From: Mytilus galloprovincialis | Taxonomy: Eukaryota > Mollusca > Bivalvia > Mytilida > Mytilidae | Direction of reading: 5' to 3' | Assembly: GCF_965363235.1 (NCBI RefSeq) | Contig: NC_134839.1 | Location: 58,991,560 to 59,055,559, forward strand | Length of the DNA stretch: 64,000 nt | Part shown: positions 11,218-25,648 of the stretch, in pieces | Position numbering within the stretch: position 1 is the first letter of the stretch | Layout of the letters: every line of letters begins with the position of its first letter | The notes under the pieces: generated by a model | Seen by the model: only the letters and a program-made list of their open reading frames with translations | The model's database searches: none | What the model was told of the DNA's origin: nothing | Translations under genes and position numbers: made by a program

Positions 11218-14200
11218 TTACAAAGATTTCATTCTATTCCTTGTAGGTTTATAACTTGGCAAAAGATCTAAGAATATAATGAAAATAACTACTGAACCAA
11301 AGACAACAGAACCTACAGTTCCCATGACAACTGATGATGTTCTATTATCTCTTGCTGATGTCTTTGTTCTCACGAAGGCTGATAGTGTTTCCTTTGTCAT
11401 TTGCAGATTTTTTTCTGTCTCTTCCAGTTTCCCTTTTAGCTTTATTCGAAGGTCTTGTCTCTCTGAATATGAACCTAATGCTGTCCAGTTAGATCGATGT
11501 CTACAAGTGCAGGGGCAATTTCCTGAAAAAAGATGTATTATATGGTATTTTATAGATCATCTGAATGCATTATATCAAGAATAAGAATATAAAAATATAT
11601 CGAGCTGTATACTAGTACTCGCTACTTTACGACATGATCACTTCACTTGTGTGTGTTTACGTTTTATAATTACATTTTATATAGAAAAAATCATACAGAT
11701 TAACAAGAGAATTAATATCACCATTTAAGCAATTGAAATCAAATCTATATAAAATGCTGTTTCCATGCATATGCACATACATGACACAAACAGAAAGTCC
11801 TATTTGTTAGAATGCAAGTGAATGAGGGTGGTTAAAAATTATAAGTGTCAATTTTATTTTCTTATTGTGTATTACTACCACACATCCACACTTAATCAGT
11901 AATAAAAAATGTGAAGATAAGCGTATGCCCAAAGAGTTCCATTGAATGTCAGCACAAGCGAACTATACTTATATCAATTATATTATTCACATCTTATGAT
12001 ATTTGTTTCATGTACGGTTCAACGATTGTACAGATTACTAGTTACTTGGTTAAACATGATACTTTTTTATTTGTTATTTGGTACATTGTGAAATTGTGTT
12101 TTATCAGCAGCGCAATATAGAAAAAACACAATTGATATTTACATGTTACTAATATATATCAATGTCTATCTTACCATGCCAAATGCGTTAAATACCCTGA
12201 CTAAATTTGGAACCATTTCACTGAATTATGTCAACTACTTCATTAAACCATGTGAATTTTCGATATATCGTTTACATGCGTTCATTTTCAGAAACAGCAG
12301 TTTCAATATTTTTTTTCGATAATAAATATTTTCATTTAATTATTTCCTGATATATAAATACCTAAGTAGCCCATGTCGCATACTTAGGGACCACTGTAAT
12401 TAAACAGCCTCACTTGACCAGGGAAAATTTTAAATGAGTTTAAACTTCCCATAGTTTTGCATAAGCAATTTCAATTTTGAAAATTTGACGTAAAAATATT
12501 GAATCAAACATTTCTATTTATTGCTGATTTTAAGAAAATAAGGGCAATTGTTTGGGGAGGTGAACTAACTAAATAAAACGTAACAGCACCAATTCATGAG
12601 AAAAGCCCAGTACTAATCATTAATTGATATAACGACGTTATTTTACCTGTGACGGATAAAGAATCTTTCAAAAATGTTGAACAAACTAAAATCGCATATT
12701 TTTTAATTTAATTTTTCCATGTTATAGTGAAAGTTATAACGCTTTTCTAAAATATATGATTGCTATGTGCTTTCCCAAATCTGTATTGCTCTTCAAGCGA
12801 TTTTAAGGCAATATTACAAAAATTGAAAAAAGCACATCCTTTGGAAATATTTGTTTGTTACAGTACCAGTATATGCCAATTTATAGAGTAAACATTTAGA
12901 ATAAAACAACTGGAACTGTATCAATGATGCAAATTATAACATACCATGCATCCGTAGAAATGGTGTTACAGTACTTAAAAGCATATTGATTCCCGAAATG
13001 GTTTGATTGGTGGTTCGATATTGTGACTTAGATGTTGGTGATGTTTTTACGTCTGGTATTAACCATGTTAACGTCGTCGTCTCTTCAACAATGGTTTGGT
13101 ATAAGGTTTTTGTTTCCCTAGATGATGAAGCTTGATTGACTGCATCTGTAGAATAATATGCAAATCTGTTCAATAGAATGATAAAATAAAATGTGGAAAT
13201 TATTATAAGTCAAGATTAAAAAAAATTCTCAACACCTAATTAGTATAAAAGGGGGATGTTATATAATATAATATTTATTAACGGAATTGATTAGAGTGGT
13301 TTAGTGTCCACAATTTAGTTTACAGTGTTGTATGTAGGTTACATGCGCTTATTTTGTTGAGCAGGATTCCAGTATGTCCAGTATGTACATTCTCTTTGTC
13401 TTTGCGCTTGGGAGGTCTTGTTTGAACCTTATGAGTTTTGACTTTCGTTGATCGTTTAATGGATGATTTTTTGAGCATTTTATTTTTATAATATTTATGT
13501 CTTGTTTAAAAACTTTACGATTTTGAAATTCTGAGTTAGAAAAAAGACTGTTTTTTCGTAATCTCTGAATACCGCTATTAATGTAATGATTAAAAATCAT
13601 GTAATTATTAGTTGCAATGAATTACTGTGATTGAAAATATGAAATAAATCGGATAATATCACTCCTCTGACGTCATACGACAATGGAGTTGTCAAGATGT
13701 GTCGATGACTTTGCATTAATACAATTGAGAAACATAGAAAAAGATATAGTTTCTTTCATTTTCCTCTTTATTTCAATTCAAAAGAACATAGACAATGTAA
13801 TAAAAAGAATGACCAGTTCAAGAATCAAAATATAGAAAAATATTCAACTCTTCCCCAAACAACTTTGATGAATAACTAATAAGTGTCCGCATTCGTGAAT
13901 TAATGATAATCAAATCTCAAAGGATTAGTTTAGGGCACTTTATAATTGTAACTTTTAGTATCTGCTTACCCTTGCAGAGTAACTGAGTTCACCCCAGTGT
14001 TTTTGTTTTTTTTTTTTTGGGGGGGGGGGGTTCTTGTTGCTTAGTCTTTAGATGTCTGTGTTATGTCTTGTCTACTAGTATTTGTCTGTTTGTCTTTTTC
14101 TTTGTTGGCCATGTCTTTGTCAGTTAATTTTCGATCTATGAGTTTGACTGTCCCTCTGGTATCTTTCGGCCGTTTTATTGGAATAATAAAAAAGAAATTA

Positions 14201-17200
14201 TATTGGTTTAAATTCAAAAGGTTAGGGAATATCAAACAAATATAAAACAATATAACAAAGTAAATCACACAAACATCAATATTACAAGTGTTCATGTGTA
14301 TAATGTGGCGACCTGCCCCTCCCAAAATAGCATTACGGTTAGAATAAAAGTTTCAGAGATGTGTTACACCATTAATAGGACACAGTCAAACAAATTAAAA
14401 ATACCATTTGCAATTAATAACAATATTCAACTTTATACAGCGACAAGTTTTAGGGAACTGTTGTCTCTTAAATGAGTCTATTTTGTTTTTACCTTATCTT
14501 TCATGTGAAGACAAATATTTCATTGTATTACCTGTCATGTTGTTATACATAATATCAAAACAAGAAGATGTGATATGATGACCAAAATGAGACAATTATC
14601 TACCAGTGTTCAGATCCTTAATAGATTTATTCTTGAAATACGCTCTACACAAGATTACACATTGAGAAGGTAGTTATTCAATCTATTGAGCATAAAACAT
14701 TGATTTAAATGGTAGGATTTGACCTAATGTTACAATTGTTTTTTTCTACAGAAGCTACGAAATATTCTCTTGCTTGACTTGGAGACACTGATGATTGAAT
14801 TCTTTTTTTTTTGTTCCAATAAATCATAATTACTCGAGGCTCACATAAGCATAGACACATAAATCCAGTATCAACTCTAGGGCTGTTTGATTTCATGTTA
14901 AATATTAAGTACTTATTTTTTCAACTCCCTAGGGCAAGGTTGACCTAAGTGGGATTTTTAGGTCCTCTTTGGTCATATGGCTCCACAACTGTTTCAGTTC
15001 TTATACATCCTTGAATTTCAAAAAATTGACTTTGAGCATTCCTGATGCAGGTAAATGTAGAAAAGATCTTCGTACACATAAATTTAATGTGTAATTATGA
15101 TATTTTCGCATATGCAAATCTGCAAACAACACTAGATACTTACTCCTGGACACGGAACACTACTCTCAAGATATGTCATGCATTTATTTTATGAACAAAA
15201 CTTGAAATATTTTTTTGCCTGTATATTTGAGTTATGCAGTATATTTGAAATAGATTAAAATGTACACAATCGCAGTAAGTTGTCCAGTTATAACACAGTA
15301 AAAACAAAGATACTATGCCTATGACATGTGCATATTATTAATTAGACTATTTACCGGGTGTGTCATAACATGAGCAACACGACGGGTGCCACATGTGGAG
15401 AAGGATCTGCTTACCCTTCCGGAGCACCTGAGATCACCAAATGTTTATGGTGGGGTTCGTTTTGCTCAGTCTTTAGTTTTCTATGTTGTGTCTTGTCTAC
15501 TATTATTTGTCTGTTTGTCTTTTTCATTTTTAGCCATGGCGTTGTCAGTTTATTTTCCATTTACGTGTTTGACTGTCCTTCTTGTATCTTTCGTCCCTCT
15601 TTTATTGGTGACGGACGCAACTCTAATTAATTGTTGCAAAAATTTGTCATAAGATCAAATAATATTACCTGTACAAACACCACAGTATTTCATACATTCT
15701 GTCTTCGCGTCTTTTGTAGAACATAGTTTTTTCGTTGGATATTTCGTATCACAGTATAGAAGGGTGTCTATGCATTGTGATGAAGATGCTGAAAAAGAGA
15801 TAATTCCAATTTAAAAAATTCAATATCATAAAATGAATGGAGTTCAATATCATAAAGTTATTGGAATTATTACTCGCTTTATTTCACTTGACTGGGCGGA
15901 GTTTAACAAGTTCGCTCATCATAGACCAGTCCATCTATAGACAGTGACTTGGGATAAACTCATAAATGAAGTGTTTAGTTATGGTCATTCAGTTATCCGG
16001 TTAAAATATGTAAACACTTAGCATATGTGTATTCGCAAAATAAATAATGATAGACAGTCGTTGATTTTCTTTTAAAGCAAAGTTAAAAAACATGTAAAAT
16101 TTATCATATTTGGGAAAGTACAGTTGAAAGTAAAACCATGACGACATTAGTTTCGAAATATGCATATGTCGTTATTTTATAACGTTTTGAAATACTTTTT
16201 CCTCTTCATTATATTCCGAATGATTTTAGGGGGGGGGGTGTACGGGGATACGTTGAAAATGGAATTGATCATATTTAAGCTAGGACATACATGCATAAGG
16301 TCTAGTATTTTATTTTTTATATATATATTTTATAAAACACGTTTAACATAGATCTCACAATAAGAAAATGATTCAAACAGAATAAAACAATAGCCGATAC
16401 TTAAAAAAACTCTTGCACATTTAAATGCTATATTTATTAAATCTAAACTATTTCATCCCTTATCGTACACTAAGTTCTTTTCTGAATATTTATTTGGTAA
16501 CACTGATGGGTTATTAGAAATCGGTAACAAAAATATAACGGCTATAATCCTTATCACACACATAGAATAGACTGTCCTTATGCAAATTGAAACGTAAGCT
16601 CCATCCGATCAGTTGAAACAACATTAGTAATAACACATAACCATTTAAAATATATTAGTAGTGGAATAAGCTGAATCTATATGTTCTTTATTTTCTTTTT
16701 GTCGTAGAAGACGTCTGATTTAGCTGCCAAATAATATTTCTGTGATTATTTAGATCAGAAGAACAGAGATTTCAAATGTATTAAGATATCATGCTGTCAT
16801 TTATTTCTCTATAAATGATCAATGCCATAAAAAACAAATACAAGAAGATGAGGTATGAGTGCCAATGGGACAATTCATCTTCCAAGTTAAAATTTATAAA
16901 AGTAAACTATATATGTCCACATATAAGGCTAAATCCATCTTTTTAGGTAAACCCTTAGTTGCTTCCTGTGCAACCAAAATGTATTTTTCCTTCTTTCAAT
17001 TTTGAAAAGAATTGTGAATAGAAACGGGGAATGTGTCAATGAGACAGTAAGAAGATCGGAGGAACAATAAATCTTAGTTTGGCATTCCAACTCGGGTGAC
17101 TCTAGCGCCAATGATCAGTCCCATAAAGGTAAAACTCTTGGTTGGCGTATTAGGTTATATAAGCTTGATACCTTTGACCAATTTTTGTAGATAAAATTCA

Positions 17201-18656
17201 ATAGAAATTGTCTTTAGAAGTATTTAGTATTTACTTTATGTGTATCTGCCATACATTTTACTGTGGATTCGTCATACATTTTTTTTAAGATCCTCCACTC
17301 CTCCATGGTTAACTCCCTCTGGCAAAGTTGACCTTAAATGAACTTATCTAATTGTATGCCTATTGGGTTAAGTAGCTCTGCATGTGTTGATATGTTTTGG
17401 CTTTCAAATATTTAGTTTTGAGCAATCCAGATGAATTTAATTCCAGAAAAGCGTTTTGAACGACACAAATCAATAAAATACTAGGTCATCTACCAGCACT
17501 GGGCCTCGATGTCATACCCAATTTAGTAGTAATCATATTATGTTCTAAAAATGTTTTCTTGGTTTAACACCAAGACAGATTAAAGGAATAAGTAGAAAAA
17601 AATGTTACTAATGGAGTGACCCGGCTGAAAACTAAATTGTATGACAAACGATATGATTTCATTGTTCGGTAACGTTGAAAGATTCTCATCGAAAATGATA
17701 CGGTTGCAATTATGAAAAGGTTTCTATTATGAAAAATCTGCGCCACTGATCAACAAAGATATGTTCTGCCTGCTGTAACCACAATCCCATCCATATGCAA
17801 TGGTATACTGTGATTGTTTATGGTATTTCAACTCTTTTTGAGTGCATTACTGATTTTGACTTTCTTGTTTATGATCCCGGATCTCCAAAACATTCCTTTA
17901 TTGTATTGCAGCACTAATAAGAATAAAGCTATACTATATACTACGCATATATTTCAGAATAATGTAAAACGAAAAAAGAAATGAAAAAAAAGGAAATGTC
18001 AAATACTGTTAATTCAGAAATTAATCATTTTTTTTTGTGTTTTAATACGAATAATGCGGAAAGTTGAGTTTCGCATGACAATAACTCGCATTCTGATATC
18101 TTATACATATATCTGTACAAATCTTTTCCTAAAATTGCAATAATGAATATAATGAATCTCATTTTTTGTTCAATCTTAAAAAATCGGAATATTAATATAC
18201 GCAATAATTTCAGCGTTTACAGTATATGCTTTTAATGGTGGCGAACTGCTTAAACATTAATACTTTATTTCAAACTAAAAACAAATTACCTGATAGGAAT
18301 ATCAAAAAGTAAATACATGCAAATCAAAAGTACTCGAGAGTATCATCACACCAGAAGCTACTAGGTAGATTTCAATGTAGTTTTAATTTTTTTCCCCAGT
18401 CATTTATATAGCTCCTTGAGTATTAAAGTATGTGTACATTCTCGGATTCAAATCTTTGGATTTGAGAGTCCTGGTGAAATCCACAAAAAAAAAAATTAAT
18501 TTGGAATTAAATTAAAACTATAATGTGTTATATAAGTATATGAAAATGACTATGTTTATAAAAGCGCAGGGTGAAATTTACAGAATTGAACTCACCACAT
18601 TCTACTTGAAGAAAACGACATATTAAAAAAATCCAATATGCTTCCATAACGTCCAT
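11218..18656 (-). CDS. ShKT-domain single-pass membrane protein, paralogue 1
   Basis: Coding exons on the minus strand: 18596-18656 (ATG at 18656), 15669-15788, 12945-13145 and 11218-11522, all joined in phase 1, giving 228 residues. Exon 1 encodes a signal peptide (residues 1-20). Exon 2 is a ShKT-like module with cysteines at 26, 33, 43, 52, 56 and 59; the final C-x3-C-x2-C is typical of the family. Exon 3 is a Ser/Thr-rich stalk of 66 residues. Exon 4 has a CPCTC motif, a heptad-like stretch, a hydrophobic span at about 192-212 and a short basic tail ending NRMKSL. Predicted type I surface protein. ShKT modules elsewhere bind channels or other proteins; no ligand is inferable here. Its paralogue has the same exon plan. 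An ATG nine bases downstream (18647) would shorten the signal peptide and is less likely. Confidence 0.8.
14030..14185 (-). repeat. R1 interspersed repeat fragment preceded by a G-run
   Basis: Contains GACTGTCCCTCTGGTATCTT, the inverted form of the R1 family block. A T-run and G-run (about 14010-14030) mark one edge. It lies in intron 2 of ShKT gene 1. Confidence 0.6.
15342..15606 (-). repeat. R1 interspersed repeat, near full length
   Basis: Runs from ATTAGACTATTTACCGG to TATCTTTCGTCCCTC and is the inverse of the copy at 49660-49925. Other copies lie at 14030, 36312, 39358 (interrupted) and 46320. A hydrophobic open frame of 66-90 codons recurs in copies of this family but is disrupted or frame-shifted in others, so I treat it as non-coding. 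It sits close to the ShKT exon of gene 1. Confidence 0.75.
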
Positions 18657-19394
18657 GGTATACACGGTATACAATATTTATATTCAGTTTAGGTAGTCAT
18701 GAAACAGAAGCTAACAATGAAGTCAAATTACATTAACATACCCACTAGGTTTTTTTTTTTTATCAATTTCTGCAGCAATTAAAATTTTTACGATGTCAGT
18801 CATAAGCTTCTCAATGACTTCTCTACAGAAAATCTTTTAATTAAACTTCAGAGGATTTCTCTGTAACTACCAACCAATTAATATAGGGGGTCGGTACGCA
18901 TAGACTCCGGTTTTTCTGAAAGTTCTCTGAACAAAAAAATAATCGACTAAAAAAGTAAGTAAAATTTCAAAATAAATGTTGCAATGCCAAAATATATATG
19001 TTTGCATCAACCCCATTAAAATTGTGGTTATAAATATAAAGCATCAATGTTTTTTGTATAACATTTACAACAAATTTTGGGATTCATTGTGCTACGAGGG
19101 AAACCAAAATGTGCCACTTTGAATATTATCTTTTATTGAATGAAGAAGATCTGTAAACAATAGGTCAAAAAGCATTGATTACCTTGACCTTTCACCTTGT
19201 GTATATTAATTTGTTTTGTAAAAATGGATATGAGAAAAAAGCATACAATACATGAAAAATGTATTCAGGACGATTGCAGCCACGAATTTGTTCAAAGATC
19301 AAAAGAATGGAGTCAAGGTTATATCAAAAGTGTTTAGCAGCCACCTTATTAAAAAAAAGTTCCTAGCAACCATATATACATATTTACAATACAA

Positions 19395-20975
19395 TATATG
19401 ACAAAGACGGACGACTTCACACGAAAATCTATGAAAAACGGGACGATTTCATCTTATCAATTATCAATTTCCCATTTCTCAGCAGTAACATACCCCCCTG
19501 ACACTTCGTATGGTGTTTACATATCTCAATTAATACGTTATTCTCCTGCATGTTCACACTATACGGACTTCATATACAGGAGTGTGCTTCTAACACAGAA
19601 ACTGCTCCAACAAAGTTATGAGGAGGACAGATTAAGAATGACACTCCGTAAATTTTACGGACACCATCACGAATTGGTTGATCCATACGATGTATCTTTG
19701 TCCAAACTAACTATGGACATTTTTACCACGTGTTATATTGTGGTTTGTCATTACGTCGTCTGATCTTTTTATTACCGAACGTGACTTATTCTCGAATGTG
19801 ACTGTTTTGCTGGGTGTGAATTCGTATTGCTTTAAGACGTGACACGGTACTTTTCCATCTCAAATTGATTTGTTTGGTTTGATGTTGTGTTTGTTGTTGT
19901 CATCGGATTTTGTCAAAAGCTTTAACGTTTGTAGTTGTAAATCGTATTTTTTTCTGTTTTATTCGTGTGTTGTGTTGGGGATCCAGTTCATTAGGTAGAT
20001 TTAATTTTGGATCAACGAAATTTAAACGATATATTTGGTTTGCAGTTTGATCAGAAGAAACACCCACAAAGCTAGATAATACAATTAATTGTCTAATTAC
20101 TACTACAATTAAATGTCAATTAGTATTATAATTTTCACTGTTATTAGTATAAGTTAGATAAGTCATACAAATCTAATCTTGAATTTCATCCAAATTCTTT
20201 CTTAATTTTCGGAACACGTTTTAGAAATTTAAATGTGACGTCACTATGGGTGTTGCAATGACTATGGCCTACAGGGCTGTGATTTTGCAATGTATTCGTT
20301 TTTATTCTATAGCTAGTCACCACTTCAGTTTAATCATATATATCTATTATATGGTCATTTTATAAAATTTACTGTTTGCAAAACTAATTATTATTCTTGA
20401 TAATAATGATGTCTTTGTCCCAGGCGGATAACCCTACCCTAGCACCACTTTTGGTCCTCGGCGATCTTTAACTTTGTGGTGATTATGGCTTTCAAACTTT
20501 TTACATCTAAGCATAGTTTTGTGTGAACGTAGCGCGCGGCTGGCATATAAAAATACTTTTTAACCTGTTACCTTTTGATGGCTATTATTCGTTTGTTTCT
20601 CTGACCTATATTTTCTCCCATTTATCTGTTTATTTATTGTAATCCTGTCGTGTAATGTTGTCATTTTAATGTTATAATTAACACTGCCATTAAAGCGGGA
20701 GGTTTTGGCACGCCACAAAACCAGGTTCAACCAACCATTTTTTCATAAAATGCCCCGTTCCAAGTCAGGAAAATGGCAATTGTTACATTATAGTTCGTTT
20801 CTGTGTGTGTTACATTTCGGTGTTTGGTCTCTGTTGTGTCGTAGTTCTCTTATAGTTGATACGTTTCCTTCAGTTTTAGTTTGTATCCCAGATTTGTTTT
20901 TTCTCTATCGATTTATGAATTTTGAACAGCGGTATACTACTGTTGCCTTTATTCATAGACTTTAGTTTAAGGTCA
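19395..20975 (+). mobile_element. Degraded reverse-transcriptase retroelement remnant with R2 tail
   Basis: A frame at about 19398-19763 contains YGVYISQLIRYSPACSHY and LRKFYGHHHELVDPYDVSL. These resemble the region just after the polymerase core in a reverse-transcriptase family common in invertebrate genomes; I could not decide between a LINE-like and a Penelope-like source. Downstream, 20400-20962 is an R2 tail ending GGTATACTACTGTTGCC. The element is old and broken, with no 5' part present. The matching place in copy 2 of the segmental duplication (near 34165) lacks it, so it entered copy 1 after the duplication or was lost from copy 2. The AT-rich stretch 20000-20400 may be a separate insertion. 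Confidence 0.6.
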
Positions 20976-22389
20976 TGGGTGCCATCACATAAATCCTTGG
21001 GAACGATTCAAATACAGTGAAAAAGTGCTCAGTAAATATTCATTTATATTGGCAGAATGTTTAGTAATTATATATTTTCGAATTTTATTTATACAAACAT
21101 TCGAAAACATCAAACAGTAGTTTTCTTTAAATTAGGAATCCCTTTAAAGCACACACATTGTATATTCCAACTATTTTACAGACTTTATTGTAAACATATA
21201 TAAAACAAGTCTCCCCCGTGACATCAACTTTTTTCCAACGATAAGCAGATGGAAATATTTGTGTGATTAAGGGAGGGGGAATGAAATTGGTGTTATTCAA
21301 ATTGTCATTATTAACTTGCTTTACTACTAAAATTACGGGAAAATATAGTCTGTTTTTAACGGGCTAATGTTTGTGTTTCTTTATTATCATACCCTTTAAA
21401 TAGTCTTTTTTTTAGAAAATTTTGTTAAAATTTTAAATTTATTAAAAAATACACACTGAGGTAAAGTAATTAATGTCATTGTAAATATAATTTCAAAGAT
21501 GAAAAAATATATAATGCTTTTCTTACAAATTTAAAGATTAATTTCAATTAAAAAAAAAAACCCAATTTACAATATAAAAAAACACTACATAAAAATTATA
21601 AACTTTTTTTTATAATTTTTTTTTTATTCATTATGGATTAACAGGCATTTACATAAATTATCTATAGTGGCACATAATAAAGCAAGCGAGAAAAATAAGC
21701 ATAATCAAGCAAAAAAGAGAAAACAAAAATAATACTAATAATACGATATGATATAACGAAATATGGATGAAGTATAACATTTTCATAAAAAAAATATAGT
21801 GATAATGGAAATTACATTTCAAGCACATCTATACATAATACTTCTCTTTTAAATTAATTAATGATTTTATAAAATTATAAACTTAGCAACATGATGTAAA
21901 GGTCTAAATAGGACACTGGTTACTTCTAATGTTTGATTTGGTAAAAGTGGAGGTAGATAAGTTTCATTTTAAGTGTATTTGGAAAGCTTTGATATTTTAT
22001 TGGCTTTACTTTATACGGTAACTATTGTAAACAGTTTTCATCAATTAAGTTACTTGAGTTTGAATGAAGTTTCATCATAAAATGATACACAAAGCACGAT
22101 ATGATTAAATCTGAAATAAGAGGTGTACATTTAATTCAAGACGCAATGCCAATTATTCTCGATTTATCCTTTATGAAAAAAAAACATAAAAAAATACCCT
22201 CTGAAAGGGGACAGTCAAAGATATAGTTAAACTCAGATTTATATATAAAAAAATAAATATCGGAGACTTCGGAAATATTACTAAGTTAACTGAATATCAT
22301 AAATTCATTAAAAAATACAAATCAAGTTATATTTCGGTATCTGATCAAACTATGCAGTAATGTGGTATACAGATTAAGGAATATATTGT

Positions 22390-22745
22390 TGTCATTAAAC
22401 TTGCTTACACGTACTTCATTTGAACATAGGTGGCCACTTGTCTTATTGGCAATCATACAACATCTCCTTATTTTTATATTGCAGGCTAGGCGCTTGTAAT
22501 TAAGTTGTCGTTTACTGCTATATATCATATTTGTTTTTCGTTTATTAATTTGTCCATCAATCAGGCTGTTCGTTTTTTTGCTTCTCGTTCTTCTTTCACC
22601 TTTTCATTCCTTTGCCTTTTATAGTGGTATGGGTTATTCTCATTGTTGAAGGCTGCACGGTGACCTGTAGTTGTTAACTTCCATGTTAATTGGTCTCTTG
22701 TGGAGATTTGTCTGATTGAAAGTTATGTAACATCTTCTTATTATA
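22390..22745 (-). repeat. R4 interspersed repeat copy, inverted
   Basis: Contains TTGGCAATCATACAACATCT and later TTAATTGGTCTCTTGTGGAG, which are reverse-complement blocks of the R4 family. It is diverged and intergenic, upstream of ShKT gene 1. Confidence 0.5.
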
Positions 22746-24356
22746 TGATCTACAGGAGTATATATCATCCAAGAATTGCTAAGATATTTAAATTGTAATA
22801 AAAGCCGCTATCAATATAAACTTTGTCATACAAATCTATTATCATGTTCACGAACGGTTGTACGATGTGTAGTTGATTTCTTCTGAGAAAAATTAACATT
22901 CAATGCATTTTTTTTGTCAGTTTAAGAATGTTGTCTATTTTTTTAAATGAAAAACAACACAATAATATATGTAACAGAAACTGTACAAGCAAACAGGATC
23001 AGCAATACAAGATTGAAAAACTAAAATGACTGAAACCATCAGTTGATTCCTTGTAGAAGTTCCTGCAGTTTGAAATACTTGTTTTGATATATTCTAGCGT
23101 TAATACATATTACCATGAAAATATATAGAAAGACCGAAACCATCTGGTGCAAAACTAATCAGCAATGCCATACCTATAAAAATTTCAAAATGACAAGAAC
23201 GATTTCTTGACATCATTTAAGATCTATTATTCCTTGATAAGTTTTTTTTTATATTTTCATTTGTTTTCTTGACAACAATTATAAAAAGATTAAAAATGTA
23301 GCAATCATAGGAACATGACTGTAATAAAAAAATAAATTGATGATCAGAATTCTTCAATGGTTCATGGAAGTGATTTATTTCGTTTTACTTCGATTATTGG
23401 TTGTATATCTAGTATTCAGAGGAGCTAAAATCCTATCTTAAGATATCTTTGAAGGTTGGGTTGCCATTGACACTAAACGAGTATAAAACCCGGATAAGAG
23501 CCAGAAAAAACCACTAATGGTTCGATAAAAATTTGCCATTCTAGAAACATGATTGCAACACTCAATTTATTGACGTTCATTATGATATTTAGTCGACCTT
23601 GTAAAACGGATTGTTTTGTCAGTATGGAGGGTTGATATAATGTTTATCCTCATACTAAGTGGGTTTTTTTCTCTCTTAATTTGACTGTCATCCAAAAAAA
23701 TATCTGAAAGATCTGAATCTGTCAATTTAATTCATATTTTCAATTATAAGGACAATTATATATTATAAACATATAAGTAATAATGCATTTTGTTAAAAAA
23801 ACTATCAGTTGTTAAATGGCACAGAATAGATCCTCAGTTATTGAAATGTTATGCTTATTATGTTGATGTTGTAGTGGTGTCTATAGTAGTAATTAAGTTC
23901 TAAACAAGAGATTTCCCTATTAATGCTCCTGCGCTTGGATAGGAATTCTCGTGTGGGCTTACAGAGATTCGATGACGGTACGAATAAAAATTCCAATTTC
24001 GACTTTAATTCCTTCTCAAAAGCATCAAGCCGGCAGGCAAATAGATTTTTATGAACTGAGTACAACATATTAGTGTGGCTGTTAACTGTATTGGTACGTA
24101 TTTATATTGATAGTTATAATAAAATACTGTCTATACGAAATATTGTCGACCGTATAAATATAAAACTATTTTTTCATTTATTTAGAAAAAAGAGCTTTAA
24201 AATGATACGATTAAATAATTATAAATCATACCGATATCGTACACTTTTATTTTTAACAAAGTTGTTATCATGACAATGGAAACGAGTTTATGTTTTGAAA
24301 AGAATAGCAGAAAAGAAAGAAACATAAAGTTTTCTATTAGATTGTCATGTATATAA

Positions 24357-24660
24357 ACTCATCATAGATACCAGGACTAAATTTAGTATATACGCCAGAC
24401 GCGCGTTTCGTCTACAAAAGACTCATCAGTGACGCTCGAATCTAAAGAAATGTTAAAAAGGCCAAATAAAGTACGAAGTTGAAGAGCATTGAGGACCAAA
24501 ATTCCTAAAAGTTTTGCCAAATACAGCTAAGGTAATCTATGCCTGAGGTAGAAAAGCCTTAGTATTTCCAAAATTCCAAAATTTGTAAACAGTAAATTTA
24601 TAAATATAACCATATTAAGGACAATTCATGTCAGCACAAAAAGTGCTGACTACTGGGTTT
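24357..24660 (+). mobile_element. R3 interspersed element, near full length, with empty site in the duplicate
   Basis: Includes ATAGATACCAGGACTAAATT, CGCCAGACGCGCGTTTCGTC, GCCAAATACAGCTAAGGTAA and ends near GTGCTGACTACTGGG. I remember this family as one of the commonest repeats in mussel DNA. The duplicated segment near 36785-36800 reads straight through without it, which fixes the insertion borders. It carries no reading frame. Other copies: 30490-30720, 50325-50430 (inverted), 50780-50930 and 59930-60320 (inverted). Confidence 0.75.
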
Positions 24661-25349
24661 GTATATTTGTGTTGACCTTGTGTGTCTGATATTTCTCAGT
24701 GGGAGAGATGCTCATTTTTTTCGTCACGTAATGACATTAGTTTTAACTGTTGAACATGTGTTTCATAGAAGTTAATCGTACCAAGTATTGTTTTTAAGAG
24801 TGTCTGTATTTAAATTTGACATATGGCTTATTTTATCTTTAACAATATATACGTAGAATGTTTGCATTCATAATACGGAAATAAATATAAATTTGATGAA
24901 TTCATAAAGTTTACCGATGTTGCTCTGGACTACTGGTAATTACCTATGCTGTTTTTTTTTTATATACTTGTGAATAATTACATGAAAGTTTTTGAAATGT
25001 TTCCTAGAGCAAAAAATAATAAGCATTGAAAATCGATCATTTTTTTTTATTATAGTCAAGTAGATAAAAATAACTAAAACCTTTATTATAATATGACGTC
25101 CTTGTTACGCGTTCTAATTATCACAAAATATGTTTGTTACATGCGCACAAATTTACTGTTTACATTTTCGTTATTTTCAATGCTATTGTAATAAAATTTA
25201 AACATTTTCGCAACTTAAATAAAGTTTTATTATATATTGTTTATCAAACAACATATATATATCCTGCTTTTTGTTTTCAAATTTATTAAATATGAAAATG
25301 TAATGTACAGATTACACGGTGAGGAAACAAGAACAGCCAATGATTTAAA

Positions 25350-25450
25350 TTGATGTGTTTCCTTCGGTTTCAGTTTGCAACCCGGATTTGTTTTCCCTCA
25401 ATCGATTTATGACTCTTGAACAGCGGTATACTACTGTTGCCTTTATTTAA
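25350..25450 (+). repeat. R2 tail fragment
   Basis: Matches the end of the R2 tail at 20850-20960, including GAACAGCGGTATACTACTGT followed by TGCCTTTATT. Truncated copy. Confidence 0.7.
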
Positions 25451-25514
25451 AAGGTATTTTCGTACGCTTCGACCTATAAAAAACTATATTTGTCCTATTA
25501 GAATAGAAATAATT

Positions 25515-25648
25515 CCTTCATGTCATGTTCTGCGCTCATTTTTACATGGGTAGGCATTATATTTTACCATGTTTTACATCTCACTAACCCTCTGTGATAA
25601 ATGTAATGCCTACCCATGTTAAAATGAACACAGAGCATGACACGAAGG
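25515..25648. repeat. Hairpin-forming inverted repeat (MITE-like)
   Basis: Arms of about 46 bp, from CCTTCATGTCATGTTCTG on the left to CAGAGCATGACACGAAGG on the right, with a few mismatches and a loop of roughly 40 bp. ATGGGTAGGCATTA faces TAATGCCTACCCAT. No reading frame. Confidence 0.75.

Noticed and set aside
11279-11584. 101-codon plus-strand frame opposite the last exon of ShKT gene 1
   Set aside because: Antisense shadow of the coding exon.
15358-15652. Possible small membrane protein gene near the ShKT exon
   Set aside because: It is the R1 repeat, present many times in the window with frame changes between copies.
20705-20965. 86-codon frame on the plus strand
   Set aside because: Lies in the R2 repeat tail, copies of which recur in both orientations without keeping the frame.
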